Assembly (NCBI RefSeq): GCF_001894885.1
Contig: NZ_BCXB01000003.1
Coordinates: 186,001 to 250,000 of the forward strand
Direction: 5' to 3'
DNA length: 64,000 nt
Source: Rhodococcus marinonascens NBRC 14363
GTDB lineage: Bacteria > Actinomycetota > Actinomycetes > Mycobacteriales > Mycobacteriaceae
Positions 8,408 to 16,412 of the stretch are shown piece after piece. Made by a program: the position numbers and the translations under genes. Positions within the stretch are counted from its first letter, which is position 1; every line of letters starts with the position of its first letter. Under the pieces are notes generated by a model. It saw only the letters and a list, made by a program, of their open reading frames with translations, was not told where the DNA came from and ran no database searches.

Positions 8408-9013
8408 TCAGTCGTCGGCGCCGCGGGCGGCGAGTGCCTCACCCATTGCATCGGCTGTCATCAGCGTGCTCACGACCACGGGTGCTGCCAGGGCTCGCAG
8501 AGAGAAGCCCAACCCCCGCGACTTTCGGGCGTCTTCGACGCGCCGGACGATCCCGGACATCAGCGGAATGCAGCGGATCGTCATGGCAAGCACCAGCGCC
8601 ACTCGGTCCGGGTTGACGCCGATCCGGCGCAGTGGCCGCATGGCCGCGGTGATTGCGTCCAGCATGTCGGTGACCCGCGTCGTCAGGCTCAGCAAGGCGG
8701 CGGCCGCCACCGACAGCAGGAGTGTCCCGCACACGATGAGGGCCCGCTCCCATCCGGTGAACACGACCTGGAATGCCCCGATGACGACGAGCATCCAGAG
8801 CAGAGGTCGGGGTTGTGACGCCGCCGCACGGACGGGGATCCGCGCGACCGCATATGCGCCCACCACGATCAGGGCTGCGGGCAGGAGATCCCATGGCTGG
8901 CGGACGAAGACGGTGATGGCAACGATGCCCCCGACGAGGGCGAGGACTTTCGGGCCGGCGGGAAGTCGGTGCACGACCGTATCGTCGGGGTGATACAGCC
9001 CGAGGGTGCTCAT
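8408..9013 (-). CDS. bioN: ECF transporter transmembrane protein EcfT (BioN)
   Basis: A 201-residue CbiQ/EcfT-type membrane protein, the energy-coupling subunit that links the ATPase to the substrate-binding BioY. About five hydrophobic helices are visible. The cytoplasmic coupling helices end in DARKSRGLGF (residues about 160-170) and AALAARG, the Ala-Arg-Gly motifs that dock in the ATPase groove. Its GTG/ATG region overlaps the end of ecfA by four bases. Order bioY-ecfA-ecfT matches bioYMN of C. glutamicum, so the substrate is probably biotin. Confidence 0.9.
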   Translation of the reverse strand: MSTLGLYHPDDTVVHRLPAGPKVLALVGGIVAITVFVRQPWDLLPAALIVVGAYAVARIPVRAAASQPRPLLWMLVVIGAFQVVFTGWERALIVCGTLLLSVAAAALLSLTTRVTDMLDAITAAMRPLRRIGVNPDRVALVLAMTIRCIPLMSGIVRRVEDARKSRGLGFSLRALAAPVVVSTLMTADAMGEALAARGADD

Positions 9014-9690
9014 CGAACCAGGTTGCGGTAGAAGTCGATCGATGCGCTCGGCGCACCGTCAGCAGCGACCCGACCCTCGTCGACCACGAGAACCCGGTCG
9101 AACGAGTCGAGCAATTCGAGCTGGTGGGTCACGACGATCATTTGCTGAGGGAGTTGTTCGAACCTTTCTGCGACGATACGGGTATTGCGCAGGTCGAGCA
9201 GGGTGGTCGGTTCGTCGGCGACGAGTACCTCGGGTTCGGTGACGATCACCGCGGCCAGGGCGAGGAGTTGCTTCTGCCCACCCGACAGCAGGTGGGTGGG
9301 GTGGTCAGCGTGGTCGGCGAGCCCGAACTCTTCGAGAACCCGGGCGACACGGTCGGCGCGTCCGGTCTTGTCCAGGGAGGTCCGGCGCAGCGAAAATCCG
9401 ATGTCCTCGGCCACCGTCGGCATGATGATCTGGTGGTTGGGGTCGGTGAAGACGAAGCCCACCTTCTTCCGCACCTGCCGGCCCCGTCGGGCGGTGTCGA
9501 GGTCGTCGACGGTCACCGTGCCGGCGGACGGCACGATGAGCCCGTTGATCATGCGGGCGAGCGTCGACTTGCCTCCACCGTTCGCCCCGACGATGCCGAT
9601 GCGGTGCTCGCTCAGGGTCAGGTCGACATCCTCGAGGACGGGTCGCTCGCCGTAGGCGTGTCGGACGCCGCGGAACCGGATGTCGCTCAT
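9010..9690 (-). CDS. bioM: ECF transporter ATPase (BioM)
   Basis: A 226-residue ABC ATPase that powers the biotin ECF transporter. Walker A is GANGGGKST (about residues 34-42), the Q-loop region is VFTDPNHQIIM, the signature is LLSGGQKQLLALA (about residue 133), and Walker B is VLVADEPTTLLD with a switch His in VVTHQ. The PNHQI sequence is typical of EcfA. It lies between bioY (39-bp gap) and bioN (4-bp overlap) in one operon. Confidence 0.93.
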   Translation of the reverse strand: MSDIRFRGVRHAYGERPVLEDVDLTLSEHRIGIVGANGGGKSTLARMINGLIVPSAGTVTVDDLDTARRGRQVRKKVGFVFTDPNHQIIMPTVAEDIGFSLRRTSLDKTGRADRVARVLEEFGLADHADHPTHLLSGGQKQLLALAAVIVTEPEVLVADEPTTLLDLRNTRIVAERFEQLPQQMIVVTHQLELLDSFDRVLVVDEGRVAADGAPSASIDFYRNLVR

Positions 9691-9729
9691 CGTCGCCGAC
9701 CACTCATCGCCGCTGACCGATCACCGAGA

Positions 9730-10323
9730 TCAGTGAACCTTTGCCTTGCCGAACGCCGTGGCGGAGTCTCTCGACAATGCAGGGTAGGCCCGATGCACCT
9801 GAGAGGCCACGAGTGCCGTGATGACCGCCTTGATCAAATCGCCGGGAAGGTACGTGGTGTTGGCTGTGACGGCCTGCCACAGCGTGAGGTCCGCACGCAT
9901 CATCATCCCGGCCAGCCCGAAGGCGTACAGGACGATGATTCCGCCGAAAATGTTGATCACGATCCCGGGGGCGATCCGGTAACGGGGAAGGAGTCGGACT
10001 GTCAGCCAGCCGATGACGGCGACTGCGGGTATCCACCCGATGAGAAATCCCGCCGTGGGTCCGGCCAGCGACGTGAACGTGGTGCGCCCGCCTGCGAGCA
10101 CCGGGAGCACGAGGCCCAGCGCTATCACGGTCAGTACCGAAAGCACCCCCTTGCGCGGGCCCAGTAGTGCACCGGCCAGCATGACGCCCAGCGTCTGCAG
10201 GGTGATCGGCACGCCGGAGCTACCGACGTTGATGGTGCCGGGCAAGCCCAGCGCCACGATCAGCGCGGCGAACACCGCGACGTGGGCAAGGCCACGTGCG
10301 GATAGTGGGGGTGTCGACGACAC
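9730..10323 (-). CDS. bioY: Biotin transporter substrate-binding subunit BioY
   Basis: The S-component that binds biotin in the membrane. The 197-residue, six-helix protein has the BioY signature in GGRTTFTSLAGPTAGFLIGW (residues about 78-97) and PITLQTLGVMLAGALLGP upstream. It is first in the bioY-bioM-bioN operon. A dyad lies about 30 bp upstream of the start and may be a biotin-regulator site. Confidence 0.95.
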   Translation of the reverse strand: MSSTPPLSARGLAHVAVFAALIVALGLPGTINVGSSGVPITLQTLGVMLAGALLGPRKGVLSVLTVIALGLVLPVLAGGRTTFTSLAGPTAGFLIGWIPAVAVIGWLTVRLLPRYRIAPGIVINIFGGIIVLYAFGLAGMMMRADLTLWQAVTANTTYLPGDLIKAVITALVASQVHRAYPALSRDSATAFGKAKVH

Positions 10324-10351
10324 GGCCTGCGTGCTCCTCTCCGTGCTGGAC

Positions 10352-10369
10352 TGAACTCGCCGAGTTTAC
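10352..10369 (-). promoter_or_regulatory. Candidate operator upstream of bioY (BioQ-like dyad)
   Basis: TGAAC-N7-GTTTAC spans 10352-10369, with an inner perfect dyad AACTCG-C-CGAGTT at 10354-10366, starting 29 bases upstream of the bioY start. Actinobacterial biotin genes are commonly repressed by BioQ at TGAAC...GTT(T)AC-type sites. The spacing here differs from the published C. glutamicum form as I recall it, so the assignment is tentative. Confidence 0.4.
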
Positions 10370-10598
10370 GTCAGGGTGCCGGCGACATTTCGCGCGCGCG
10401 TCGCCAAGAGCCGTAAGGTGTGGGGGAGAACCCTGATCTTTTCCTGATTTTTCGGTGACCTGGCGATTTGCTCCAGTCGGTGTGCGAGGCTGGTGTGAGT
10501 ACCCGACAACTGGAGCCGACGATGTGTCGGGCACAGCATTCGAAGGCGCAGCATTCGATCGCACAGGAATCGATCGGGGAGATGTCGAGGAGGCAGTC

Positions 10599-10775
10599 GT
10601 GTTCTGGAAGATTGTACTGGCGGTCGCGGTGATCTGGATCGCGCTTGCCGTGGTCGGTGCGCTCACCAAGGCCCTGTTTTCGATCCTTGTGATCAGCGCC
10701 GTGGTGTTCGGTCTGTATTTGCTGTTCAAGGCGATGTCCGGATCCGGCGACAAGTCGGACGTCACGCGTCGCTGA
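10599..10775 (+). CDS. Small hydrophobic membrane protein
   Basis: A 58-residue protein that is one long or two short membrane helices (residues about 3-50, rich in Ile, Val, Leu and Phe), ending in a charged tail GSGDKSDVTRR. I do not recognise the family. The GTG at 10599 follows GAGGAGG (10587-10593) at ideal spacing, and a hairpin follows the stop, both of which support a real gene. It stands alone between bioY and the TetR gene. Confidence 0.6.
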   Translation: MFWKIVLAVAVIWIALAVVGALTKALFSILVISAVVFGLYLLFKAMSGSGDKSDVTRR

Positions 10776-10787
10776 CGGACATCCGAT

Positions 10788-10808
10788 CCGCACTCGTGAC
10801 CAGTGCGG
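10788..10808 (+). terminator. Terminator-like hairpin after the small membrane protein
   Basis: CCGCACT (10788-10794) and AGTGCGG (10802-10808) form a perfect 7-bp stem with a 7-base loop, 13 bases after the stop codon at 10775. There is no U-tract, as is common in actinobacteria. Confidence 0.5.
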
Positions 10809-11003
10809 GCTGGTAGCGCGGGTTTGCCCCTCGTTCACCGATTGGCGCGGTCGGCCATTGCGCCATCTTGCCTAGCAACCGCATCATTTCCCCTTGTCGC
10901 CAGACTCGGTGCGGGCCGCCCGTGAACGGGCATGAGACGAGCCGAAGGGGTGCGGTGTGATTCGCCCGCCGGTTCGGTACTTCGGGTTTGGGTATGCGTT
11001 ACG

Positions 11004-11020
11004 GTGTTACACATAGTGTC
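11004..11020 (+). promoter_or_regulatory. Operator at the TetR-glpD operon start
   Basis: GTGTTACACATAGTG (11004-11018) contains the overlapping dyads GTGT-T-ACAC and ACAC-ATA-GTGT. Fourteen of fifteen bases recur at 56475-56489, in front of the AGPS-like oxidase operon. The site overlaps the proposed TetR start codon (GTG 11016), consistent with autorepression of a leaderless or short-leader transcript. The likely ligand-responsive regulator is the TetR protein encoded here. Confidence 0.65.
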
Positions 11021-11654
11021 TATTCGTAATCCTTTGTCGCGCGATCCTTTGCCGCGCGAAGGCAGCCCACCGAGCGTCGAAGACGTCATTCTCGATGCCG
11101 CACGTTCGTGCATCCTAGATTTCGGGCTTCGCCGAACCACGCTGGCCGAGGTTGCTCGTCGCGCGGGCGTCAGCAGGCCGACCGTATACCGGCGGTGGGC
11201 AGACACCAGGGCGGTGGTCGCCGACCTCATGACGCGCGAGATCACAGCCGTGATCCCCACTTTTTCGGCGGAGGAATCGATTCATCGCCAACTGGTGGAT
11301 GCGGTGATCCACGTGTCCACCAACGTGCGCGAGCACTCGCTGTTCGTGAAGATTCTGCATTCGGATCGGGAACTGTTCACCCCCTACATCCTCGAGCGGC
11401 TGGGTACCAGCCAGAAGGCGATCATCGACCAGGTCGCGCTCGCGGTGTCGGCGGGTCAGCAGCAGGGATCGATACGCTCCGGCGACAGTCGCCATATCGC
11501 CGTCATGGTGCTGCTCATGGCACAGTCCGCGGTGCAGTCCGCGGCGATGGTGGCGAAGGAACTTCCCGGCCAATCGCTGACGCAGCAAGTCCGCAATGCC
11601 ATCGGGGCCTACCTGGCACCCGACAACCACACGCCAACTCGAGGAGACCGGTGA
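11016..11654 (+). CDS. TetR family transcriptional regulator of the glpD operon
   Basis: A regulator of about 212 residues, with a TetR DNA-binding domain at about residues 20-70 (ILDAARSCILDFG, then TTLAEVARRAGVSRPTVYRR) and a helical ligand domain after it. The frame is open to 10932, but GTG 11016 gives a normal-length N-terminus. The stop overlaps the glpD start by four bases (GTGA). It corresponds to Rv2250c, which in M. tuberculosis sits between glpD1 and a divergent flavoprotein gene. The ligand is unknown; an acyl-CoA or glycerolipid intermediate is plausible from context. Confidence 0.85.
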   Translation: MSIRNPLSRDPLPREGSPPSVEDVILDAARSCILDFGLRRTTLAEVARRAGVSRPTVYRRWADTRAVVADLMTREITAVIPTFSAEESIHRQLVDAVIHVSTNVREHSLFVKILHSDRELFTPYILERLGTSQKAIIDQVALAVSAGQQQGSIRSGDSRHIAVMVLLMAQSAVQSAAMVAKELPGQSLTQQVRNAIGAYLAPDNHTPTRGDR

Positions 11655-13195
11655 ACAACTCGAACACTCCATCCGTCAAAAGCTCGTCGGCGCTCAACGC
11701 CGCCCGCAGAGCGCGCGAACTCGACCAGTTGTCCAACGGCGAAACAGTGGATCTGCTGGTGATCGGTGGAGGAATCACCGGCGTCGGCGTTGCACTCGAC
11801 GCGGCGTCCCGCGGGCTGACTGTCGTACTCGCCGAAAAGAGAGACCTCGCCTTCGGAACCAGCCGGTGGAGTTCGAAACTTGCCCACGGCGGACTGCGTT
11901 ACCTGGCGACGGGCAACGTCGGCATCGCCCGGGAGAGCGCGGTCGAACGCGGAATCCTGATGACCCGCACGGCCCCGCACCTCGTCCGCGCGCTGCCGCA
12001 ACTCGTCCCGGTCCTCGATTCCACCACTGCATTCAGCAAGTACCTCGTCCGCGCGGGCTTTTTGGCCGGTGACGTCCTCCGTGCGAGCGCCCGCACGTCG
12101 TCCTCGGTACTGCCGAGGTCTCGAACCGTCCGGTCCGACCGGGTGATCGAACTCGCGCCCGCGGTCCGGCGTGACGGGCTGCGCGGTGGATTGGTGGCGT
12201 TCGACGGTCAATTGATCGACGATGCGAGGCTCGTCGTGGCCATCGCTCGTACTGCCGCTTTGCACGGTGCGAAGGTTCTCACCCGCACCGGTGCCTATGA
12301 TGTCACCGGGACGTCGGCAACGCTTCGCGACGAACTGACCGGCTCGGAGATGCGGATCAAGGCGCGTGCGGTGGTCAATGCGGCGGGTGTGTGGGCGGGC
12401 GAGGTCGATCCCGAGATCGCGCTCCGACCGAGCCGTGGAACTCATTTGGTACTCCCTGCCGAGAGGCTCGGCAACCCCACCGCAGCCCTTACGGTCCCCA
12501 TCCCTGGTGAGACCAATCGTTTCGTCTTCGCGCTGCCCGCGCAGTTGGGCCGCGTGTATCTGGGACTTACCGACGAGGCGGCTCCGGGGCCCGTTCCGGA
12601 CGTCCCGACCGCCTCGGACGAGGAGATCGACTTTCTTCTCGCCACAGTCAACACCGCGCTCGAGGTGCCGCTCGAGCGCTCGGACATTCTCGGCACCTTC
12701 GCGGGGTTGCGCCCGTTGCTCGATACCGGCGACGGGTCCACCGCGGACCTGTCCCGCAACCATGCGATTCTGCGTTCCGGCACTGGTCTCGTCAGCGTGG
12801 TCGGTGGCAAGCTGACCACCTACCGCAAGATGGCGGAGGACGCCGTCGACGCGGCTGTCGAGGGGTCGGGACTGGAAGCAGGCCCGTGCCGGACCCGGAC
12901 ACTCCCGCTGGTCGGCGCCGCGGCACCCGAGGCGCTGCGGAATGTGGCTGCGCCGCCGACGCTGCTGGCTCGCTACGGAACGGAAGCGGCGTTGCTGGCC
13001 GCCGCCGCCCCAGACCTTCTGGCGCCGATCGCAGAGGGACTGGATGTGAGCCGTGCCGAGTTCGAGTTCGCGGTGACGCACGAAGGTGCGCTCGACGTCG
13101 ACGACGTGCTCGACCGGCGCACGCGGATCGGGCTCGTCCCCCCCGACCGTGAGCGCGCCTCGAGCGCTGCCGCATCGGTGTTCGAGATGGGGTGA
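11651..13195 (+). CDS. glpD: FAD-dependent glycerol-3-phosphate dehydrogenase
   Basis: A 514-residue membrane-associated flavoenzyme that oxidises sn-glycerol-3-phosphate to dihydroxyacetone phosphate and feeds electrons to quinone. The FAD-binding motif VIGGGITGVGVALDA is near residues 37-51. The GlpD signatures GTSRWSSKLAHGGLRYL (about 75-91) and VVGGKLTTYRKMAEDAV (about 382) are intact, and a C-terminal helical domain follows. It is translationally coupled to the TetR gene (4-bp overlap). It corresponds to glpD1 (Rv2249c) by context. Confidence 0.93.
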   Translation: MNNSNTPSVKSSSALNAARRARELDQLSNGETVDLLVIGGGITGVGVALDAASRGLTVVLAEKRDLAFGTSRWSSKLAHGGLRYLATGNVGIARESAVERGILMTRTAPHLVRALPQLVPVLDSTTAFSKYLVRAGFLAGDVLRASARTSSSVLPRSRTVRSDRVIELAPAVRRDGLRGGLVAFDGQLIDDARLVVAIARTAALHGAKVLTRTGAYDVTGTSATLRDELTGSEMRIKARAVVNAAGVWAGEVDPEIALRPSRGTHLVLPAERLGNPTAALTVPIPGETNRFVFALPAQLGRVYLGLTDEAAPGPVPDVPTASDEEIDFLLATVNTALEVPLERSDILGTFAGLRPLLDTGDGSTADLSRNHAILRSGTGLVSVVGGKLTTYRKMAEDAVDAAVEGSGLEAGPCRTRTLPLVGAAAPEALRNVAAPPTLLARYGTEAALLAAAAPDLLAPIAEGLDVSRAEFEFAVTHEGALDVDDVLDRRTRIGLVPPDRERASSAAASVFEMG

Positions 13196-13215
13196 CGCCG
13201 ACCGTGTGACACCCT

Positions 13216-14370
13216 GTGGTCGTGCGAGTCGCCGTCGTTGCCGGGCCTGATCCCGGACATGCCTTTCCTGCCATTGCGTTGTGCCTTGCGTTCAGCAAGG
13301 CCGGAGATGATTCGGTCCTGTTCACAGGTGCGCGCTGGGTCGAGGCGGCCCGGGCAGCCGGGGTTCCCGCCGAGTTGTTGAGGGGTCTGGCGCCCCGCCC
13401 GACGGACGACGACCTCGATGCCGGTGCCCGTATTCATGCACGGGCCGCGCACATCTCCACCGAGATGCTGCCCGACCTCCGTGCGATAGGACCGGACCTC
13501 GTGGTCTCCGACATCCTCACCGCGGGCGGAGGGATGGCTGCTGAACGGCTCAGGATTCCATGGGTCGAATTGTCCCCGCACCCGTTGTATTCGGCGTCGA
13601 AGGGATTGCCGCCCATCGGAAGTGGATTGGCTCCAGGGGAAGGTGTTCGCGGCCGACTCCGGGATACGCTGATGCGGGCGGCGACGGCACGGTCGATCCG
13701 GATGGGCGTGCGGCAACGCTCCGAGGCGCGCGTCGGTGTCGGACTGCCGGCGAATGACCCCGGGCCGGTGTGCCGGTTGATCGCGACACTTCCGGCGCTC
13801 GAGGTGCCGAGGCCTGACTGGCCTGCCGAAGCGCATGTGGTGGGGCCCTTGCTATGGGAGCCCACGAATGAGGTACTCGCGCCCCCGGACGGCGTCGATC
13901 CGCTGGTCATGGTCGCGCCCTCGACGGCGTTCACAGGCGCGGAGGGGATGCTCGAGACGACTTTGTCCGGGCTCGACGGGGCAGGTGTCCGGGTGATCGC
14001 GTCCGTTCTCGACGGAGCGTCGACGCCTGTTCCGCCGTGGGCGCGAGCAGGTCTCGGGCGTCAGGACGTGATGCTGCGCGAAGCCTCTGTAGTTGTCTGC
14101 GGCGGTGGGCACGGCATGTTGGCCAAGGCGTTGCTGGCAGGCGTTCCGGCCGTGGTGATTCCCGGCGGCGGCGACCAGTGGGAACTCGCGAACCGGGCCG
14201 CACGGCAGGGGAGCGCCGTGGTGGTGCGTCCCCCGAGCGCGGAGGCGCTCCGCACGGCGGTCGAACAGGTGCTTGCCGACGGCGCATATGCCGAGGCGGC
14301 GCAGCGGGCCGCGCGGACCGTCGAGAACGTCACAGATCCGGTGGACGTGTGCCGCGGTGCGCTGCGGTGA
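13216..14370 (+). CDS. UGT-like glycosyltransferase (GT-B fold)
   Basis: A 384-residue two-Rossmann-domain glycosyltransferase of the MGT/UGT type. It opens with the nucleotide-fold strand VAVVAGPDPGHAFPAIAL. A C-terminal donor-binding signature GGGHGMLAKALLAGVPAVVIP followed by GGDQWELANR spans about residues 297-327. This is the homologue, by position, of Rv2739c. The sugar and acceptor are unknown. The GTG at 13216 is used, and GTG 13222 is an equally good start. It sits 20 bp after glpD and just before the DUF3046 gene, possibly in the same transcript. Confidence 0.85.
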   Translation: MVVRVAVVAGPDPGHAFPAIALCLAFSKAGDDSVLFTGARWVEAARAAGVPAELLRGLAPRPTDDDLDAGARIHARAAHISTEMLPDLRAIGPDLVVSDILTAGGGMAAERLRIPWVELSPHPLYSASKGLPPIGSGLAPGEGVRGRLRDTLMRAATARSIRMGVRQRSEARVGVGLPANDPGPVCRLIATLPALEVPRPDWPAEAHVVGPLLWEPTNEVLAPPDGVDPLVMVAPSTAFTGAEGMLETTLSGLDGAGVRVIASVLDGASTPVPPWARAGLGRQDVMLREASVVVCGGGHGMLAKALLAGVPAVVIPGGGDQWELANRAARQGSAVVVRPPSAEALRTAVEQVLADGAYAEAAQRAARTVENVTDPVDVCRGALR

Positions 14371-14403
14371 GAGTGCAGTTCGCGGTTCGGCTACCGTGGG
14401 CGT

Positions 14404-14598
14404 GTGCGACTGACCGAATTTCATCAACTCATCCGCGAGGAGTTCGGGCAGATGCGTGGTGATGCACTCCTCATCGACCACGTGCTGCTCAATCTGGGTG
14501 GGAAAACCGCAGCCCAAGCCATCGAGGACGGCCGGGAGCCTCGTGAGGTCTGGCGAGAACTCTGCATCGAGTTCGATGTCCCGCCGCTGCGCAGGTAG
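14404..14598 (+). CDS. DUF3046 family small protein
   Basis: A 64-residue soluble protein conserved upstream of recA in actinobacteria (Rv2738c). The DUF3046 pattern RLTEFHQLIREEFG followed by LGGKTAAQAIEDG and PREVWRELC is clear. The function is unknown. The GTG at 14404 is the start. Its last codons and stop lie inside the first copy of a 17-bp tandem repeat that runs on into the recA leader. Confidence 0.88.
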   Translation: MRLTEFHQLIREEFGQMRGDALLIDHVLLNLGGKTAAQAIEDGREPREVWRELCIEFDVPPLRR

Positions 14599-14649
14599 CA
14601 ACACCGCGCAGGTAGCAACACCGCGCAGGGAGCAACACCGCGCAGGGAG
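14589..14649 (+). repeat. 17-bp tandem repeat between DUF3046 and recA
   Basis: Units GCGCAGGTAGCAACACC begin at 14589, 14606 and 14623, with a partial fourth at 14640. Units 1 and 2 are identical; from unit 3 GGTAG becomes GGGAG. The DUF3046 stop codon TAG lies in unit 1. This looks like a replication-slippage expansion. Confidence 0.9.
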
Positions 14650-14681
14650 AATTCGGCGTGTCGAACGGCCCGATACACAAA

Positions 14682-14697
14682 TCGAACACATGTTCCC
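14682..14697 (+). promoter_or_regulatory. SOS box (LexA site) of recA
   Basis: GAAC-ACAT-GTTC at 14684-14695 is a perfect match to the actinobacterial LexA consensus GAAC-N4-GTTC, extended to TCGAACACATGTTCCC. It lies about 95 bp upstream of recA. Confidence 0.9.
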
Positions 14698-14728
14698 CTA
14701 TGCTGGTGATGTTCGGTGGTCACGGTTC

Positions 14729-14751
14729 TTGTCGGTACCCGGATCTAACCT
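14729..14751 (+). promoter_or_regulatory. PafBC-type (RecA-NDp) promoter of recA
   Basis: TTGTCGGTA (14729-14737), eight bases, then TAACCT (14746-14751) matches the RecA-independent DNA-damage promoter motif TTGTCRGTG-N8-TAN3T bound by PafBC in mycobacteria, with one mismatch. Transcription would begin about 35 bases before the recA ATG at 14793. Confidence 0.75.
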
Positions 14752-14792
14752 GACTGCAAGATCGCTGATGAGACTCGAGAATGGGGACGACG

Positions 14793-15836
14793 ATGGCACC
14801 ACAGGCACACGATCGTGACAAGGCGCTCGACCTCGCGCTGGCGCAGATCGACAAGAACTTCGGCAAGGGTTCGGTGATGCGCTTGGGCGAAGGTGTGCGT
14901 CAGCCGATCGCTGTCATCCCCACCGGTTCCATCGCGTTGGACGTGGCTCTCGGCATCGGAGGTCTGCCCCGCGGACGCGTCGTTGAGATCTACGGCCCGG
15001 AATCGTCGGGTAAGACCACCGTGGCTCTGCACGCGGTCGCCAACGCTCAGGCGAACGGCGGCATCGCAGCCTTCATCGATGCCGAACACGCCCTCGATCC
15101 CGACTACGCCCAGAAACTCGGCGTCGACACCGATGCCCTGCTGGTGTCGCAGCCTGACACGGGTGAGCAGGCGCTCGAGATCGCCGACATGCTGATCCGG
15201 TCCGGCGCCCTCGATATCCTCGTGATCGACTCGGTAGCCGCTCTCGTCCCGCGCGCCGAGATCGAGGGCGAGATGGGTGACAGCCACGTGGGCCTGCAGG
15301 CGCGGCTGATGAGTCAGGCGCTGCGCAAGATGACCGGTGCCCTCAGTAACACCGGAACCACTGCGATCTTCATCAACCAGTTGCGCGAGAAGATCGGTGT
15401 CATGTTCGGTTCCCCCGAAACCACCACAGGTGGTAAGGCGCTGAAGTTTTATTCGTCTGTGCGCCTGGATGTTCGGCGTATCGAGACCTTGAAGGACGGC
15501 ACCGACGCAGTGGGTAACCGAACGCGTGTCAAGGTGGTCAAGAACAAGGTCGCCCCGCCGTTCAAGCAGGCGGAGTTCGACATTCTCTACGGTCACGGAA
15601 TCAGCAAGGAAGGCTCGCTGATCGACATGGGGGTCGAGCACGGATTCATTCGTAAGTCCGGTTCCTGGTACACCTACGAAGGCGACCAGTTGGGGCAGGG
15701 CAAGGAGAACTCCCGTAAGTTCCTGTTGGAGAACACCGACATCCGGGACGAGATCGAGAAGAAGATCAAGGAAAAGCTCGGAATCGGTGCCGACGTCAGT
15801 GTTGCCACGGATGACGCAGCCCCGGCCGAATTCTAG
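14793..15836 (+). CDS. recA: Recombinase A
   Basis: The strand-exchange ATPase of homologous recombination and co-protease for LexA. The 347-residue protein has Walker [10 protein letters not shown] (residues 68-76), Walker [13 protein letters not shown], the L1 loop [20 protein letters not shown], the L2 region [20 protein letters not shown], and an acidic tail. No intein is present, unlike M. tuberculosis RecA. ATG 14793 is preferred over 14781 because [12 protein letters not shown] aligns with the usual start and GGGGA lies upstream. It is followed ten bases later by recX. Confidence 0.98.
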   Translation: MAPQAHDRDKALDLALAQIDKNFGKGSVMRLGEGVRQPIAVIPTGSIALDVALGIGGLPRGRVVEIYGPESSGKTTVALHAVANAQANGGIAAFIDAEHALDPDYAQKLGVDTDALLVSQPDTGEQALEIADMLIRSGALDILVIDSVAALVPRAEIEGEMGDSHVGLQARLMSQALRKMTGALSNTGTTAIFINQLREKIGVMFGSPETTTGGKALKFYSSVRLDVRRIETLKDGTDAVGNRTRVKVVKNKVAPPFKQAEFDILYGHGISKEGSLIDMGVEHGFIRKSGSWYTYEGDQLGQGKENSRKFLLENTDIRDEIEKKIKEKLGIGADVSVATDDAAPAEF

Positions 15837-15845
15837 GGTGCAGCC

Positions 15846-16361
15846 GTGCGTCCTACGGGCGGCGGTGGATCGGAGGCGCAGGCGAAGGACTTATGCCTGC
15901 GCCTGCTGACTGATCGCGCTCGAAGTAGAGCGGAACTAGCCGAGCGTTTGGTCCAGAAGGACTACTCGGCAGACGTCATCGACCGCGTCCTTGATCGTCT
16001 GACCGAGGTTGGACTGGTCAACGATGCGGACTTCGCCCTGCAGTGGGTGCATTCGCGGCACACATACTCCGGCAAGGGGAAACGTGCGCTTGCAATGGAA
16101 TTGCGTCGCAAGGGCATCGGCCAAGAAGATGCCGCCGAGGCGCTCGCTCAGATCGACGGCGAAGATGAACGGCAACGTGCCTCGGAATTGGTTGCGAAGA
16201 AGTTGCGCACGATGTCGGTGGACGATCGCGATCGGGCGGTGCGCAGACTGATCTCCATGTTGGCGCGCCGCGGGTTTCCCCAAGGTGTGGCCTTCGAGGT
16301 GGTGAAGGAACAACTCGACCGCGCCGGTGCGGATACCGACGACATGTTCGAGGAGTTGTGA
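15846..16361 (+). CDS. recX: Regulatory protein RecX
   Basis: A 171-residue all-helical protein that caps RecA filaments and modulates RecA activity. It is built of three-helix repeats, with the RecX features RSRAELAERLVQKDY near residue 30, LVNDADFALQWVHSR near 60, and RRKGIGQEDAAEAL. The GTG at 15846 starts ten bases after the recA stop, so it shares the recA transcript and damage control. A strong hairpin terminator follows. Confidence 0.95.
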   Translation: MRPTGGGGSEAQAKDLCLRLLTDRARSRAELAERLVQKDYSADVIDRVLDRLTEVGLVNDADFALQWVHSRHTYSGKGKRALAMELRRKGIGQEDAAEALAQIDGEDERQRASELVAKKLRTMSVDDRDRAVRRLISMLARRGFPQGVAFEVVKEQLDRAGADTDDMFEEL

Positions 16362-16367
16362 CAACGC

Positions 16368-16396
16368 CCGGGCGGTGCTCTACGAGTACCGCCCGG
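16368..16396. terminator. Bidirectional hairpin terminator between recX and gluD
   Basis: CCGGGCGGTGCTC (16368-16380), loop TAC, and GAGTACCGCCCGG (16384-16396) give a 13-bp stem with one G-U pair. It sits between the convergent recX and gluD genes and could stop both transcripts. Confidence 0.82.
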
Positions 16397-16412
16397 ACAC
16401 TTCGTCTGGTTG

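Noticed and set aside
11108-11650. Long upstream extension of the glpD frame through the TetR gene
   Set aside because: The added residues have no GlpD similarity and overlap the TetR gene; GTG 11651 with a 4-bp overlap is the normal coupled start.
14589-14649. CRISPR-like array
   Set aside because: The 17-bp units are directly adjacent with no spacers, so this is a simple tandem repeat. The same holds for 40502-40584 and 51478-51523.
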